Below, in pieces: positions 1 to 8,720 of a stretch of 64,000 bases of DNA (the first letter of the stretch is position 1; each line of letters begins with the position of its first letter). Source of the DNA: Pseudochelatococcus lubricantis (GTDB taxonomy: Bacteria > Pseudomonadota > Alphaproteobacteria > Rhizobiales > Beijerinckiaceae); contig NZ_JAASQI010000005.1 in the NCBI RefSeq assembly GCF_011762225.1, positions 248,001 to 312,000 of the forward strand, read 5' to 3'. Below the pieces are notes generated by a model. That model did no database searches and was not told where the DNA came from. It worked only from the letters and a program-made list of their open reading frames with translations. The position numbers and the translations under genes were made by a program.

Positions 1-44
1 AACTCGGCATCCTGTCGACGGCATGAGCGTGGCCTGCCGGCGGG

Positions 45-965
45 TCAGAGTTCTATCTTCAGCTGCTCGATCATCTTGTCGCGCGCGAGCAGCGCGTTGC
101 GGGTCTTGGCGGGCCGCGCCGCCGCGCAGGCGTTGATGAGGCACTCCGCCACCACCATGAAGGCACCGATGCTGTTCGAGATGAAGCTCGACTCGTGCCT
201 CACCAGCAGTGCCGCGCGGGAACTGCCGACGAGCGGCGAACTCGCCCGATCCGTCAGCGCGACCGTCGCAATCCCGAGATCGTTGGCAACGGCCGCCACC
301 TCGACGACCTGCGCCGAATAGGGCTCGCAACTGGCCGCCACGAGCACGTCGCCCTTGGACAGCATCGCGAGTCCTTCCGCGATGCCGAGGCTGTTGGCGT
401 CCAGCAGGCTCACGTCCGAGCGGATCATGCGCAGCCCATACACGAGGAAGGCCGCCAGCGCATGGAACTGGCGGATTCCGTAGACGGCGACACGTGGCGC
501 CGAGTCGATCAGATCGACGGCCGCGTCGAACGCCGCCGCATCGAATTGCTCGATGAAGCGGTCGATGTTTGCCTGGTTCTCGCGGCAGAGCTGGACCGCG
601 CGGGACTGGCTGCCACTCCGTCCGGTCAGCGCGCTTCGCGCCTGTCGCGAATAGAACTCGCCCGGCGCCGACATCGAGGCCGAAAGCAATACCTGCTGGA
701 AGGCCGGGAATCCCGAATAGCCGAGGCTGTAGGCAAGGCGCGTCAGCGTGGAAGGGCTGACGCCCAGCACCTCCGCCAGCGCCGTGATCGACAGCAGCGC
801 GGGGTTGCCCGTGAGGTCCAGGATGGCGCCGAGCGCCGCGCGCGCCTTGGCGCCGAGGTTGATCGGCGCTTCCCCGCGCGCGATGGCGAGCATCAGCGCG
901 CGAAGCTCGGCAAGCGTCTCAGGTGGTCTGGCCGCGGCAGGTGGCGGCGCCGGTGCTGCTGTCAT
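45..965 (-). CDS. RpiR/MurR family transcriptional regulator
   Basis: A 306-residue protein with the RpiR architecture: an N-terminal helix-turn-helix (about residues 58-90, ITALAEVLGVSPSTLTRLAY) followed by a SIS sugar-isomerase-like domain (about 150-270) that in this family binds a phosphorylated sugar or another small effector. The ATG at 965 is chosen because the stretch [17 protein letters not shown] before the HTH is typical of this subfamily. It overlaps the end of the C45 hydrolase gene by 47 bases; an ATG at 893 would avoid the overlap but cut off that conserved start. It is the last gene of a minus-strand run (binding protein, permease, ATPase, C45 hydrolase, regulator) and is the obvious candidate to control this run and the divergent aminotransferase operon. 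The effector cannot be read from the sequence. Confidence 0.88.
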   Translation of the reverse strand: MTAAPAPPPAAARPPETLAELRALMLAIARGEAPINLGAKARAALGAILDLTGNPALLSITALAEVLGVSPSTLTRLAYSLGYSGFPAFQQVLLSASMSAPGEFYSRQARSALTGRSGSQSRAVQLCRENQANIDRFIEQFDAAAFDAAVDLIDSAPRVAVYGIRQFHALAAFLVYGLRMIRSDVSLLDANSLGIAEGLAMLSKGDVLVAASCEPYSAQVVEVAAVANDLGIATVALTDRASSPLVGSSRAALLVRHESSFISNSIGAFMVVAECLINACAAARPAKTRNALLARDKMIEQLKIEL

Positions 966-1941
966 AGATGCTCCACTCGATCCCGTGCCGGGAAACACGA
1001 AGAATAGCGGTCGCAAGCGTGTTCTCGTCGTCCGGATCGTCGGCTGCGTCGCGGCGGATGGGCAGGCCGGGGCCGCCGGTGTCGCGCAGGATGGCGAGCG
1101 GATCGGCGACGCCTTCCGCCAGCAGAAAATCGCCGCGCGCCTGCCGGTCGGCGGAAGAGCGGGTGACGATCTGGCGGCCGAGCCCGCGCTCTTGATGCAG
1201 CGCGTGGTTTGCATGGATAGCCGGCGCCGCGATCTCCCGTACCGACACTTCGCCCCCACCGAACTCGACCGAAAGGATGCGGCGGTCGGCCACGTGGCTC
1301 AAGGCGAAGTGAAACCCGCCGGAATTCGGGTGCGTCCGCAGGATGGTGAGCGCCTCTCCGAGGGTGGCGGCGGCCAGCACGGCCCGCCCCAGCACCATGC
1401 GAGGCACGTCCGCCTCGACGCCGGTCAGGCGGATGTTATTCACCGTCTGTGCCAGCCCTGCGTCCGTGAAAGCGAAGGTGTGGCCGGGGATCGATCCCGG
1501 ATAGCAGAAGGCGTGGAATGCGGGCGCGGAAGCCGGCGTTACCTTGGCGATGAAGCAGGCGCCGCGGAGGAACGGCAGCCCGTCCTCGTTGTGCGCCAGC
1601 ACGGGCGCCTCGCCCGGCAGCAGCACGGTGGTGCAGCCGTCGGGGACGGAGGCCAGCAGGTCTCCCCGGTAGTTCCACGCCGCCACCTGCTCCACCGGCA
1701 GGCCGAGACCTTCGGCCAGGCCCTCGATCTCCGTCCAGATCGCGGGAAAGCGCTCTTGCACCGTGAGCGTCATCCGTGCCACGCGCGCCGCGTGCGCCTC
1801 GGCGGTGACGAGTTGCCAGATGCCGGAAGGGATCAGGCGGCCGTGTACCGCATCGCGCCCGGCGCGCCCCAGCGCAAGGCCGATCTCGCGCGGCCCGCCG
1901 CCGAGATCGATCCATCCGAGGTCTTTCGTGTTACTCGACAT
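919..1941 (-). CDS. C45-family Ntn-hydrolase / acyl-CoA:6-APA acyltransferase-like amidohydrolase
   Basis: A 340-residue protein of the penicillin acyltransferase-like N-terminal nucleophile group (peptidase C45). The family self-cleaves before a conserved cysteine, which then becomes the catalytic N-terminal nucleophile. Here it is Cys103 in DGCTTV, preceded by the family's [10 protein letters not shown] stretch and followed by AHNED, a likely oxyanion/substrate loop. Members cut or transfer acyl groups on amines and peptides. No signal peptide is visible, so it should act in the cytoplasm after import. It overlaps the ABC ATPase gene by 11 bases, so it is translationally linked to a polar amino-acid transporter, which suggests that an imported N-acyl or peptide-like amino compound is its substrate. 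That role is inferred from context. Confidence 0.85.
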   Translation of the reverse strand: MSSNTKDLGWIDLGGGPREIGLALGRAGRDAVHGRLIPSGIWQLVTAEAHAARVARMTLTVQERFPAIWTEIEGLAEGLGLPVEQVAAWNYRGDLLASVPDGCTTVLLPGEAPVLAHNEDGLPFLRGACFIAKVTPASAPAFHAFCYPGSIPGHTFAFTDAGLAQTVNNIRLTGVEADVPRMVLGRAVLAAATLGEALTILRTHPNSGGFHFALSHVADRRILSVEFGGGEVSVREIAAPAIHANHALHQERGLGRQIVTRSSADRQARGDFLLAEGVADPLAILRDTGGPGLPIRRDAADDPDDENTLATAILRVSRHGIEWSIYDSSTGAATCRGQTT

Positions 1942-2659
1942 GTTGCAGGAAATCCCTCAATCGTTCGTTCGGCGGGTTCTCCAGTATCTCGCGGGGCGGC
2001 CCGTCGACCGATATCTTGCCGTGTTCCATGAAGATCAGCCGGGTGCCGACCTGCTTGGCGAAGGCCATCTCGTGCGTGACGACGATCATCGTCATGCCTT
2101 CCTGCGCCAGCTGGCGCATGACGTTCAGCACCTCCTGCTTCAGCTCCGGGTCGAGCGCCGAGGTGGGTTCGTCGAACAGCATCACCTTGGGCTTCACCGC
2201 GAGCGCCCGAGCAATGGCCACGCGCTGCTGCTGGCCGCCCGAAAGCTCGGACGGGTAGCGTTCGGCCTTGTCCTTGAGGCCCACCTTTTCCAGCAGCGCC
2301 AGCGCCTGCGCGCGCGCCTCGGCGGCGGAAACGCCGCGCACCTTGCGTGGGCCAAAGGCGACGTTCTCCAGTGCCGTCATCTGCGGAAACAGGTTGAACT
2401 GCTGGAAAACCATGCCGGCTTCCTGCCGGATGAGGCGAAGCTGTGCCTTGCCGGCGCGGACGCTGATGCCGTCCATGAAAAGGTCGCCGCCCGTTATCTG
2501 CTCCAGCCCGTTGATACAGCGCAGCAACGTGGATTTGCCCGATCCAGAGGGGCCGATCAGGACCACGACCTCGCCGATGTCGATCGACAGATCGACCTCG
2601 TCCAGCACCTTGAGATCCCCGAACTGCTTCGAGGTCTTGCGAAATTCGACGATGCTCAC
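1931..2659 (-). CDS. Polar amino acid ABC transporter ATP-binding protein
   Basis: A 242-residue ATPase of the HisP/GlnQ class. Walker A is GPSGSGKST (residues 36-44), followed by a Q-loop ([13 protein letters not shown]), the signature [15 protein letters not shown], Walker [15 protein letters not shown] and the switch histidine in VVTHE. Full family length. The start is a GTG at 2659 whose bases overlap the TGA of the permease gene (GTGA), which indicates coupled translation; no ATG exists nearby in this frame. With the neighbouring permease and binding protein it forms a typical PAAT-family importer energised by ATP hydrolysis at the inner face of the membrane. Only one permease gene is present, so the transmembrane part is probably a homodimer. 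Confidence 0.95.
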   Translation of the reverse strand: MSIVEFRKTSKQFGDLKVLDEVDLSIDIGEVVVLIGPSGSGKSTLLRCINGLEQITGGDLFMDGISVRAGKAQLRLIRQEAGMVFQQFNLFPQMTALENVAFGPRKVRGVSAAEARAQALALLEKVGLKDKAERYPSELSGGQQQRVAIARALAVKPKVMLFDEPTSALDPELKQEVLNVMRQLAQEGMTMIVVTHEMAFAKQVGTRLIFMEHGKISVDGPPREILENPPNERLRDFLQHVE

Positions 2660-3312
2660 AGGATCCTCATGCGTTTTTCGATGGTGCGGAGCACGATGGT
2701 CATGGCGCCGGTCAGGAACAGGTAGATCACCGCCACGGCCGTCCAGATTTCCACGGCGCGGAAGTTCGATGCCATGATCTCCTGCCCGGTGCGGGTGAGT
2801 TCGCCCACGCCGATCACGATGAACAGCGACGTGTCCTTGAGGCTGACGATGAACTGGTTGCCCAGCGGCGGGATCAGGCGGCGGAAAGCCAGCGGGCCGA
2901 CGATGTAGGCCAGCACCTTCCACTGCGGCAGGCCGAGCGCGAGCCCCGCTTCAGTCAGCCCCTTCGAGATCGAGAGGAAGGCGCCGCGCACGATTTCGGC
3001 GATATAGGCGCCGGCATTGACGACGATCGCGAGAACAGCCGCCGACATCGGATCTATGCGCAGGCCAACCAGTATTGGCATCGCGAAATACAGGAACATG
3101 ACCTGCACCACGATCGGCGTGCCGCGGATCAGTTCGACGTAGACGAAGGCGATGGCGTTCAGCACCGGTCCGCCATACGCGCGCATCAGGCCGGCGATCG
3201 TGCCGATGATCGTCCCGCCCAGGAGGCCGATGACGGTGATTAGGATCGTGATCTTCGCGCCCGCGAGAAGCTGCGGAAGAAAGGTCAGGATGACGGACCA
3301 GTCGATTTGCAA
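2656..3312 (-). CDS. Polar amino acid ABC transporter permease (HisM/GlnP type)
   Basis: A 218-residue inner-membrane protein with about five hydrophobic segments and the amino-acid permease EAA loop ([22 protein letters not shown]) that contacts the ATPase. [17 protein letters not shown] is a hallmark of the HisMQ family. The start is taken as TTG at 3312 because GGAGG lies just upstream at proper spacing and the product then begins [16 protein letters not shown], like family members. Longer ATG frames to 3405 would add a basic, low-complexity leader that looks untranslated. Its stop overlaps the ATPase start. The substrate is not shown by sequence; amino acids or amino-acid derivatives are expected from the family. 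Confidence 0.92.
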   Translation of the reverse strand: MQIDWSVILTFLPQLLAGAKITILITVIGLLGGTIIGTIAGLMRAYGGPVLNAIAFVYVELIRGTPIVVQVMFLYFAMPILVGLRIDPMSAAVLAIVVNAGAYIAEIVRGAFLSISKGLTEAGLALGLPQWKVLAYIVGPLAFRRLIPPLGNQFIVSLKDTSLFIVIGVGELTRTGQEIMASNFRAVEIWTAVAVIYLFLTGAMTIVLRTIEKRMRIL

Positions 3313-3377
3313 GGAAGCCTCCGGCAACAGGAAGGAAGGGAGTGGCGGAAGGGCCGCGCCCTTCCGCCGGGCCGGGA

Positions 3378-4115
3378 TCAGTTCGCGGGCTTCGCGCCGA
3401 ACCACTTGGTGTAGATCGCCTCATAGCGGCCGTCGGCCTTGATCTTGGCCAGCGCCGCATTCACCTTCGTGGTGAGTTCACTGCCCTTGGGCAGGCCGAT
3501 GCCGTACTGATGCGCCATCATCTGCGAGCCCACGGCCTTCACCTGGCCGTTGCCCGCCGTGGCGACGTAGTAGAGCACGTTCGGCGTGTCGTGCATCGCC
3601 GCGTCGACGCCGCCCGTGCGCACTTCCAGATAGGCGTTGTCGATGTTCGGGAACTTGCGCAGCTTGGTTTCCTTGAAGTTCTCTTCCGCGTAGTCGGAAG
3701 ACGAGGTGCCGGTTTTCACCGCGATCGTCTTGCCCGCGAGATCGGCCGGCCCCTTGATCGGGCTGTCGCTGGGCACGATGAGCAGCAGGCCGCTGTCGTA
3801 GTAGCCGTCCGAGAAGTCGATCACCTGCTGGCGTTCCGGCTTGATGGTGATGCCCGCCAACGCTACGTCCACCTGCCCCGTCTGCAGCGCGGGGATGATG
3901 CCCGCGAAATCCATTGGGCGCAGTTCGTAGGTCACGCCAAGCTCCTTGGCGACGGCGTCCCACAAGTCGATATCGAATCCGACGTATTTATCCCCCTGTT
4001 TGAATTCGAACGGCACGAAGGCCGTGTCGGTGGCCACGATCAGGTCTTTGGCCGAAGCGACCGTCGCGCTGAGCGCGAGGACGGCGGCACCCACCAGCTT
4101 GAGAAGCGTCTTCAT
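3378..4115 (-). CDS. Periplasmic polar amino acid-binding protein (GlnH-like, SBP_bac_3)
   Basis: A 245-residue extracellular solute-binding protein, family 3. It starts with a Sec signal peptide of about 22 residues ([22 protein letters not shown], cut before KD). The mature part has the family hallmarks: [25 protein letters not shown], then [22 protein letters not shown], with an arginine in [18 protein letters not shown] that in relatives sits at the ligand carboxylate. The whole resembles glutamine-binding GlnH. The ATG at 4115 is preceded by a GGAGAT ribosome site. It is the first gene of the minus-strand run and lies 66 bases before the permease. The ligand could be glutamine, another polar amino acid, or the acylated amino compound implied by the C45 hydrolase. 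Confidence 0.93.
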   Translation of the reverse strand: MKTLLKLVGAAVLALSATVASAKDLIVATDTAFVPFEFKQGDKYVGFDIDLWDAVAKELGVTYELRPMDFAGIIPALQTGQVDVALAGITIKPERQQVIDFSDGYYDSGLLLIVPSDSPIKGPADLAGKTIAVKTGTSSSDYAEENFKETKLRKFPNIDNAYLEVRTGGVDAAMHDTPNVLYYVATAGNGQVKAVGSQMMAHQYGIGLPKGSELTTKVNAALAKIKADGRYEAIYTKWFGAKPAN

Positions 4116-4175
4116 GGTGATCTCCTGCGTTGGACTTATTGGACCGGCCCTGTCGGGTGCGCCAGTCACGCAAAA

Positions 4176-4196
4176 AGATTTGCATATATGAAATCT
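4176..4196. promoter_or_regulatory. Inverted repeat AGATTT-N9-AAATCT in divergent promoter region
   Basis: A 21-base dyad with perfect 6-base arms around GCATATATG, itself almost palindromic (CATATATG). It sits in the 153-base gap between the binding-protein gene (start 4115, minus) and the aminotransferase gene (start 4269, plus), the only AT-rich patch there. A dyad of this size is what a dimeric regulator would bind, and RpiR encoded at 45-965 is the natural candidate. RpiR sites vary too much for a match by eye, so the assignment is inference. Confidence 0.4.
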
Positions 4197-4268
4197 TGAT
4201 GCAATAAATTTGCGACAACGCGGATCGCGGCAGCCGTGCGGCGGCTTGCGTTCCTGAAGGAGATCGAG

Positions 4269-5597
4269 ATGCCCAATCACGTTTTCGGCCGTTCCACCAA
4301 GGGGACCCTTCCCGTCGCCGTGCGGGGCGAAGGTTGTTATCTGATCGATGCAACCGGGAAGCGTTACCTGGACGGTTCCGGCGGAGCGGCGGTTTCGTGC
4401 CTCGGTCATTCCGATCCGGATGTGCGTGCGGCGCTGCATGCTCAGCTCGACCAGCTCGCCTTCGCCCATACCGGCTTCTTCACCTCCGTCCCGGCCGAGA
4501 CCCTGGCCGACACGCTGGTCGCCAGCGCGCCGGCGGGCATCGAGCGCGTGTATCTGGTCTCTGGCGGTTCCGAGGCGGTGGAAGCGGCGATCAAGCTGGC
4601 GCGCCAGTATTTCATGGAGATCGGCGAGACCGGTCGTCATCGTGTGATCGCGCGGCGGCAGAGCTATCACGGCAACACGCTCGGCGCGCTGGCTGCCGGC
4701 GGCAACGAGTGGCGCCGCGCCCAGTTCGCACCGCTGCTGATCGAGACGAGCCACATCGCGCCCTGTTACGAATACCGCGACCGCCGGCCTGAGGAAACCG
4801 TGGAGGCCTACGGCTTGCGCGCCGCCGACGAGCTGGAGGCCGAAATCCTCCGCCTTGGGCCGGAGACCGTGATGGCCTTCATCGCCGAGCCGGTCGTCGG
4901 TGCAACCTCGGGCGCGGTTCCGGCCGTGCCGGGCTACCTGAAGCGCATCCGCGAAATCTGCGACCGCTACGGCGTGCTGCTGATCCTCGACGAGGTGATG
5001 TGCGGCATGGGCCGCACGGGCTATCTGTTCGCCTGCGAGGAAGACGGCGTCGCGCCGGACATGATCACCGTCGCCAAGGGGCTCGGCGCGGGTTACCAGC
5101 CGATTGGCGCGCTGCTGGTGCAAGGGCGCATCTATGACGCCATCGCTGCGGGAAGCGGCTTCTTCCAGCACGGCCACACCTACATGGGCCATGCGATGGC
5201 GGCCGCGGCGGCGAATGCGGTGCTGGGCGCGATCTCCGGACGGGCGCTGTTGCCGCGCGTGCGGACGCAGGGGGCGAAGCTGCAGGCTGCGCTGGAAGCC
5301 GCGCTCGGCCAGCATCCGAATGTCGGCGATATCCGCGGGCGCGGGCTGTTCCGTGGCGTCGAGATCGTCCGCGATCGCGAGACGAAGGAGCCGTTCGACA
5401 CCGCGCTTGGCGTCAACAAGAAGATCAAGGCACTGGCCTTCGAGGCGGGGCTCATCTGCTATCCGATGGGCGGCACCATTGACGGGCGCCGGGGAGACCA
5501 CGTGCTGCTCGCGCCGCCCTTTATCATAGAGGACGCGCAGATCGGCGAACTCGTCGACAAGCTCGACGGCGCCATCCGCGGGGCCGTGGGCGCATGA
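4269..5597 (+). CDS. Class III (omega-type) PLP aminotransferase
   Basis: A 442-residue fold-type I aminotransferase of the class III group (ornithine/GABA/beta-alanine aminotransferase relatives). Visible hallmarks are the PLP-phosphate stretch [19 protein letters not shown], the aspartate in [15 protein letters not shown] that pairs with the PLP nitrogen, and the Schiff-base lysine Lys270 in [26 protein letters not shown] precedes the ATG at 4269. The next gene starts inside its stop codon region (ATGA overlap) and encodes a beta-keto acid cleavage enzyme, so the likely product of this transaminase is a keto acid for that enzyme, as if the substrate were a beta-amino acid. The exact amino donor is unknown. 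Confidence 0.93.
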   Translation: MPNHVFGRSTKGTLPVAVRGEGCYLIDATGKRYLDGSGGAAVSCLGHSDPDVRAALHAQLDQLAFAHTGFFTSVPAETLADTLVASAPAGIERVYLVSGGSEAVEAAIKLARQYFMEIGETGRHRVIARRQSYHGNTLGALAAGGNEWRRAQFAPLLIETSHIAPCYEYRDRRPEETVEAYGLRAADELEAEILRLGPETVMAFIAEPVVGATSGAVPAVPGYLKRIREICDRYGVLLILDEVMCGMGRTGYLFACEEDGVAPDMITVAKGLGAGYQPIGALLVQGRIYDAIAAGSGFFQHGHTYMGHAMAAAAANAVLGAISGRALLPRVRTQGAKLQAALEAALGQHPNVGDIRGRGLFRGVEIVRDRETKEPFDTALGVNKKIKALAFEAGLICYPMGGTIDGRRGDHVLLAPPFIIEDAQIGELVDKLDGAIRGAVGA

Positions 5598-6391
5598 AGC
5601 CGCTGCCGGTGCTGATGGTCGCCCCGAACGGCGCGACAAAGACCAAGGCCGATCATCCCGCCCTGCCAGTCACCATCCCGGAAATCGTGGCATGCGCCCG
5701 CGCCTGCCACGCGGCGGGCGCTGACGGCCTGCACGCGCATGTGCGGGACGCGGCCGGCCGGCATGTGCTCGATGCGGGCCTTTACACGGAACTGCTGGGC
5801 GAACTGGCGCGGCAGGTGCCGCGGATGCAGGTGCAGATCACCACCGAGGCGGTGGGACGCTATTCGCCTGCGGACCAGCGCGCGCTGGTCGACAGGCTTC
5901 GCCCTGCCTCCGTATCCGTCGCGCTACGCGAGATCACGGCGGAGCCGGACGAGGCCGTTACGCGCGCCTTTTTCGCGCGTTGCGCGGAGTCGGGAATCGC
6001 GGTTCAGCATATTCTCTATGATGTCGACGACATCGCCCGGCTCGGCGCGCTGCTCGCCGGGGGCATCGTGCCGGTGGCCGGCCTTCAGGTGCTGCACGTG
6101 CTTGGCCGCTACACGCCCGGCCAGGTCTCCTCCCCGGACGAGGTTGCCGTGCGGCTTGCTGCGCAGGCCGCTCTGGGCGTGACGCCGGACTGGGCGGTCT
6201 GTGCTTTCGGTCCGGCGGAAACCGCCTGCCTGCGGGCGGCGCTCAAGGCTGGCGGCAAGGCGCGTATCGGCTTCGAGAACAACCTGCTCAACGCCGATGG
6301 CCGGCCCGCCCGCGACAACGCCGACCGCGTCGCTGAACTCGTCGGCCTGATGCCGGATATTGTCGCAGGGCGCCGCACCGCCGGCGCATGA
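5594..6391 (+). CDS. Beta-keto acid cleavage enzyme (BKACE, DUF849)
   Basis: A 265-residue TIM-barrel enzyme of the family that includes 3-keto-5-aminohexanoate cleavage enzyme. BKACE members condense a beta-keto acid with acetyl-CoA and release acetoacetate plus a shortened acyl-CoA, using a divalent metal. The metal motif is present as His47 and His49 in [11 protein letters not shown], and Glu228 in IGFENN matches the third conserved acidic residue. It is somewhat shorter than the usual 275-310 residues, mainly in loops. The ATG overlaps the stop of the aminotransferase gene by 4 bases, so the two are made together. The keto substrate is set by active-site residues that cannot be decoded here. 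Confidence 0.92.
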   Translation: MKPLPVLMVAPNGATKTKADHPALPVTIPEIVACARACHAAGADGLHAHVRDAAGRHVLDAGLYTELLGELARQVPRMQVQITTEAVGRYSPADQRALVDRLRPASVSVALREITAEPDEAVTRAFFARCAESGIAVQHILYDVDDIARLGALLAGGIVPVAGLQVLHVLGRYTPGQVSSPDEVAVRLAAQAALGVTPDWAVCAFGPAETACLRAALKAGGKARIGFENNLLNADGRPARDNADRVAELVGLMPDIVAGRRTAGA

Positions 6392-6590
6392 CGCGCTTGA
6401 ACAATATTGACGGCATCAAACCCAAAATGGATACCCTTTTTGGATAAATTTGATGCACAAACAAATGGATAGAGCAAAATAGCGATTCAGGTTTAATGCA
6501 TTTTTCTCTGGTATATATCGACCCCGACACACGCGCGAGTTGCCGTCAGACAGAAGAATTCCGGACGCGGACCGCGACGACAGTGCAATG

Positions 6591-6607
6591 TTAACTATAG
6601 CGTAAAC
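6591..6607. promoter_or_regulatory. CtrA-like box TTAA-N7-GTAA upstream of the DUF4214 gene
   Basis: The 271-base gap 6392-6662 is AT-rich for this genome and holds no gene. At 6591 it contains TTAACTATAGCGTAAAC, one base from the alphaproteobacterial cell-cycle regulator site TTAA-N7-TTAA. It lies about 60 bases before the ATG of the DUF4214 protein, a plausible promoter position. One near-match in AT-rich DNA is weak evidence. Short repeats of the type TTTGGATAA/ATGGATA further upstream (6424-6475) may be other regulator contacts. Confidence 0.25.
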
Positions 6608-6662
6608 GCTGTCTGGCCTATGCTTATCGCTTGGTTGTGATTCGCATTGGAGAAAGTGACAA

Positions 6663-8618
6663 ATGGGTGTCGGAAAAGAAACGGCCCTTACGCAAATTGA
6701 CAGGATACTCCGCGTTGATGCCGATGATCTGGCCGGTACGATTGCCGGCGCCAGGTTCAACCAGTCGGGCAATCTCGATTCGGCGCTGATCGATCTGGCG
6801 AAGGTGGTCGTGCACCCGGTCGTGGGATTGTATCAGATCGCTTTCGGGCGGGTGCCGGACAGCGAGGGACTTGACTACTGGGTACACCGGTTCCTGGATG
6901 GCCACATCGTTCCCGATAGCCCGGAGACACTGAAGGCGATCTCCGCCGCGTTTACGGAAACCCCGGAGTGGAGCGATTTCGTCAGGGGCAAGAACAACGA
7001 AGGCGTCGTGATCGCCCTGTACCAGCAGGCGCTGGGGCGCGCGCCGGATGACGCAGGACTTGCCTATTGGGTCGGCGAGCTGGAAAGCGGTCGCTCGGCG
7101 GGCGATCTTCTGGTTGATTTCTCGCTGTCGCTTGAGTTTATCACGCGCGCGACGCCGTTTATCGAAGATCTGCTGGAGGACGCCGCGGCCGGCGTCGAGC
7201 CCGGCGGCAAGAACCCGCTGATCCCCGGCGGCACCGCGCCCGCAACGGAGGTGCCGGCGTTGCTGGCGGCCGATGTCGTGGCCGACCATATCGCGTCGAT
7301 CCTGCGGCTGGCGCCTTCCGATTACCTCGTCCAGTCGTTCCAGAACCGCTACTACAGCGTTGGAGATTTGGACAGCGCCCTGCTGGACGTCGCCGCCGTG
7401 ACCGTGGCGCCTGTGATCTCCCTCTACCAGATCGCGTTCAACCGGCTGCCCGATGAGGCGGGCCTCGACTTCTGGGTCGGCCAGCTCGGTGGCGGCGAAC
7501 TTGGCGCCGTGGACGTGGCTAAACTCACCGCGATTTCCGAGGCGTTCGTCAACTCCGACGAATGGCGGCAGGAATATGCCGGCGACTCCACAACGGAACT
7601 CGTCACCTCGCTGTACCGGCAGGCGCTGGGGCGCGCGCCGGACGACGCAGGCCTCGCCTACTGGGTGGACCAGATCGATCACCACGGCCTCTCGCCGGCC
7701 CTGTTCCTGATCGATTTCTCGACGACGCCCGAGTTCGTGGGCCGTTCGGCGCGGCTGATCGATGGCACGCTGCAGGGCTCCGTTTCCGGCGTCATCGATG
7801 ACAGCCGTTCGCTGTTCACACTTGATCTCGTCGATCTCGACAACGGCATCGGCAGCAGCGTGGACAGCGTCGTCGGCAACGATATCGCGGACTGGGCCAC
7901 GGACCGCCAGGCGTTGAAGGAAATCCGCACCGGCCAGACCACGGGCGATCACAGCAAGGTCGTCGAGTTCGTCGTGGATCGCGACGGGCCGACCGGCGCC
8001 GACAACTTTTACCGCTATCAGGGCGCCAAGTTGCACGACGCCGGCGCACCGGAAGGCAACGACGGCTATCTCGACCTGCATCACGGCGCCGAGTTCTCGT
8101 TCTCCTTCCACATCGAGGAATGGTGGGGCGGCGACGGCAAGCAGCAGTTGAGCGGCGCCTGGGTGCAGTTGCAGAACGAAGACAAGGACCTGGACTCTTC
8201 GGGCCTGTTCTCCATCGTCGAATACGTCGATCCCCAGGCCGCTGCGGCCCTCAATGTCAAGATCGGGGACGGCGATACGTTCAGCGGCGGATTCCGCTTC
8301 TGGAATTCGGATGTCGGCTGGGTGAAGTATGTTGAATACGACGCTTCCGGCTGGGTTTCGCTCTCCTTCGCGTTCACGGAAGGCGCGCACGTCTGGAAAC
8401 TGAACGGCGAGGAAGTCTATCGCCAGACGGCGATCGGGGACAGCGGCAACGCGCTTCCGAATGCCGTCGACAAGACCGATGTCATCGAGACCGTGATCTT
8501 CAACAGCCAGAACTTCGGCGCTGACGAGACCTATCGCTATGACGACATCAAGCTGACGGGCGTATCCGCAAACCAGAACTTCTATCCGTTCGGCATCGAC
8601 GACCTCGCGCCGGTCTGA
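6663..8618 (+). CDS. DUF4214-repeat protein with C-terminal carbohydrate-active-like domain
   Basis: A 651-residue acidic protein. The N-terminal ~370 residues are two copies of a ~190-residue block. Each block opens with an ILR..DLVQ/AGTIA-type segment, then VVxLYQIAFxRxPDxxGLDYW, then LYxQALGRAPDDAGLAYWV, the DUF4214 signature; there are thus four DUF4214 units, at about residues 50, 120, 250 and 320. The rest (about 385-651) has alternating beta-rich, aromatic and glycine/aspartate segments (DGYLDLHHGAEFSFSFHIEEWW, YDDIKL) resembling jelly-roll glycoside-active or lectin domains, but no catalytic set is certain. There is no N-terminal signal peptide. DUF4214 proteins of Rhizobiales are often surface or secreted type I substrates, so C-terminal export is possible. 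AGAAAG precedes the ATG. A monocistronic gene with a terminator behind it. Confidence 0.75.
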   Translation: MGVGKETALTQIDRILRVDADDLAGTIAGARFNQSGNLDSALIDLAKVVVHPVVGLYQIAFGRVPDSEGLDYWVHRFLDGHIVPDSPETLKAISAAFTETPEWSDFVRGKNNEGVVIALYQQALGRAPDDAGLAYWVGELESGRSAGDLLVDFSLSLEFITRATPFIEDLLEDAAAGVEPGGKNPLIPGGTAPATEVPALLAADVVADHIASILRLAPSDYLVQSFQNRYYSVGDLDSALLDVAAVTVAPVISLYQIAFNRLPDEAGLDFWVGQLGGGELGAVDVAKLTAISEAFVNSDEWRQEYAGDSTTELVTSLYRQALGRAPDDAGLAYWVDQIDHHGLSPALFLIDFSTTPEFVGRSARLIDGTLQGSVSGVIDDSRSLFTLDLVDLDNGIGSSVDSVVGNDIADWATDRQALKEIRTGQTTGDHSKVVEFVVDRDGPTGADNFYRYQGAKLHDAGAPEGNDGYLDLHHGAEFSFSFHIEEWWGGDGKQQLSGAWVQLQNEDKDLDSSGLFSIVEYVDPQAAAALNVKIGDGDTFSGGFRFWNSDVGWVKYVEYDASGWVSLSFAFTEGAHVWKLNGEEVYRQTAIGDSGNALPNAVDKTDVIETVIFNSQNFGADETYRYDDIKLTGVSANQNFYPFGIDDLAPV

Positions 8619-8658
8619 TCGCAGGCGGCGGTCTGTCCGCTCCGCTTCACCCTCGATG

Positions 8659-8690
8659 ACGGCACCCGATCACCGGTCGGGTGCCGTTTT
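8659..8690 (+). terminator. Rho-independent terminator after the DUF4214 gene
   Basis: A perfect 11-base stem ACGGCACCCGA / TCGGGTGCCGT with a 7-base loop (TCACCGG), running directly into TTTT. It lies 40 bases past the stop of the plus-strand DUF4214 gene and just before the convergent DUF763 gene. Confidence 0.88.
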
Positions 8691-8720
8691 CATGGCGCAT
8701 ACGCCGACGACGCCGGCGGG

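Noticed and set aside
1-44. Possible end of another gene at the left edge
   Set aside because: 44 bases are too few to assign; nothing recognisable on either strand.
3378-5639. A 753-codon minus-strand open frame running through the binding-protein gene and back under the aminotransferase
   Set aside because: Only the last 245 codons read as a protein with a signal peptide and ribosome site; the rest mirrors the codon pattern of the plus-strand aminotransferase.
6624-8390. A 588-codon minus-strand frame under the DUF4214 gene
   Set aside because: Composition is that of an antisense shadow, with no family hallmarks; the plus-strand protein has clear repeats, a promoter region and a terminator.
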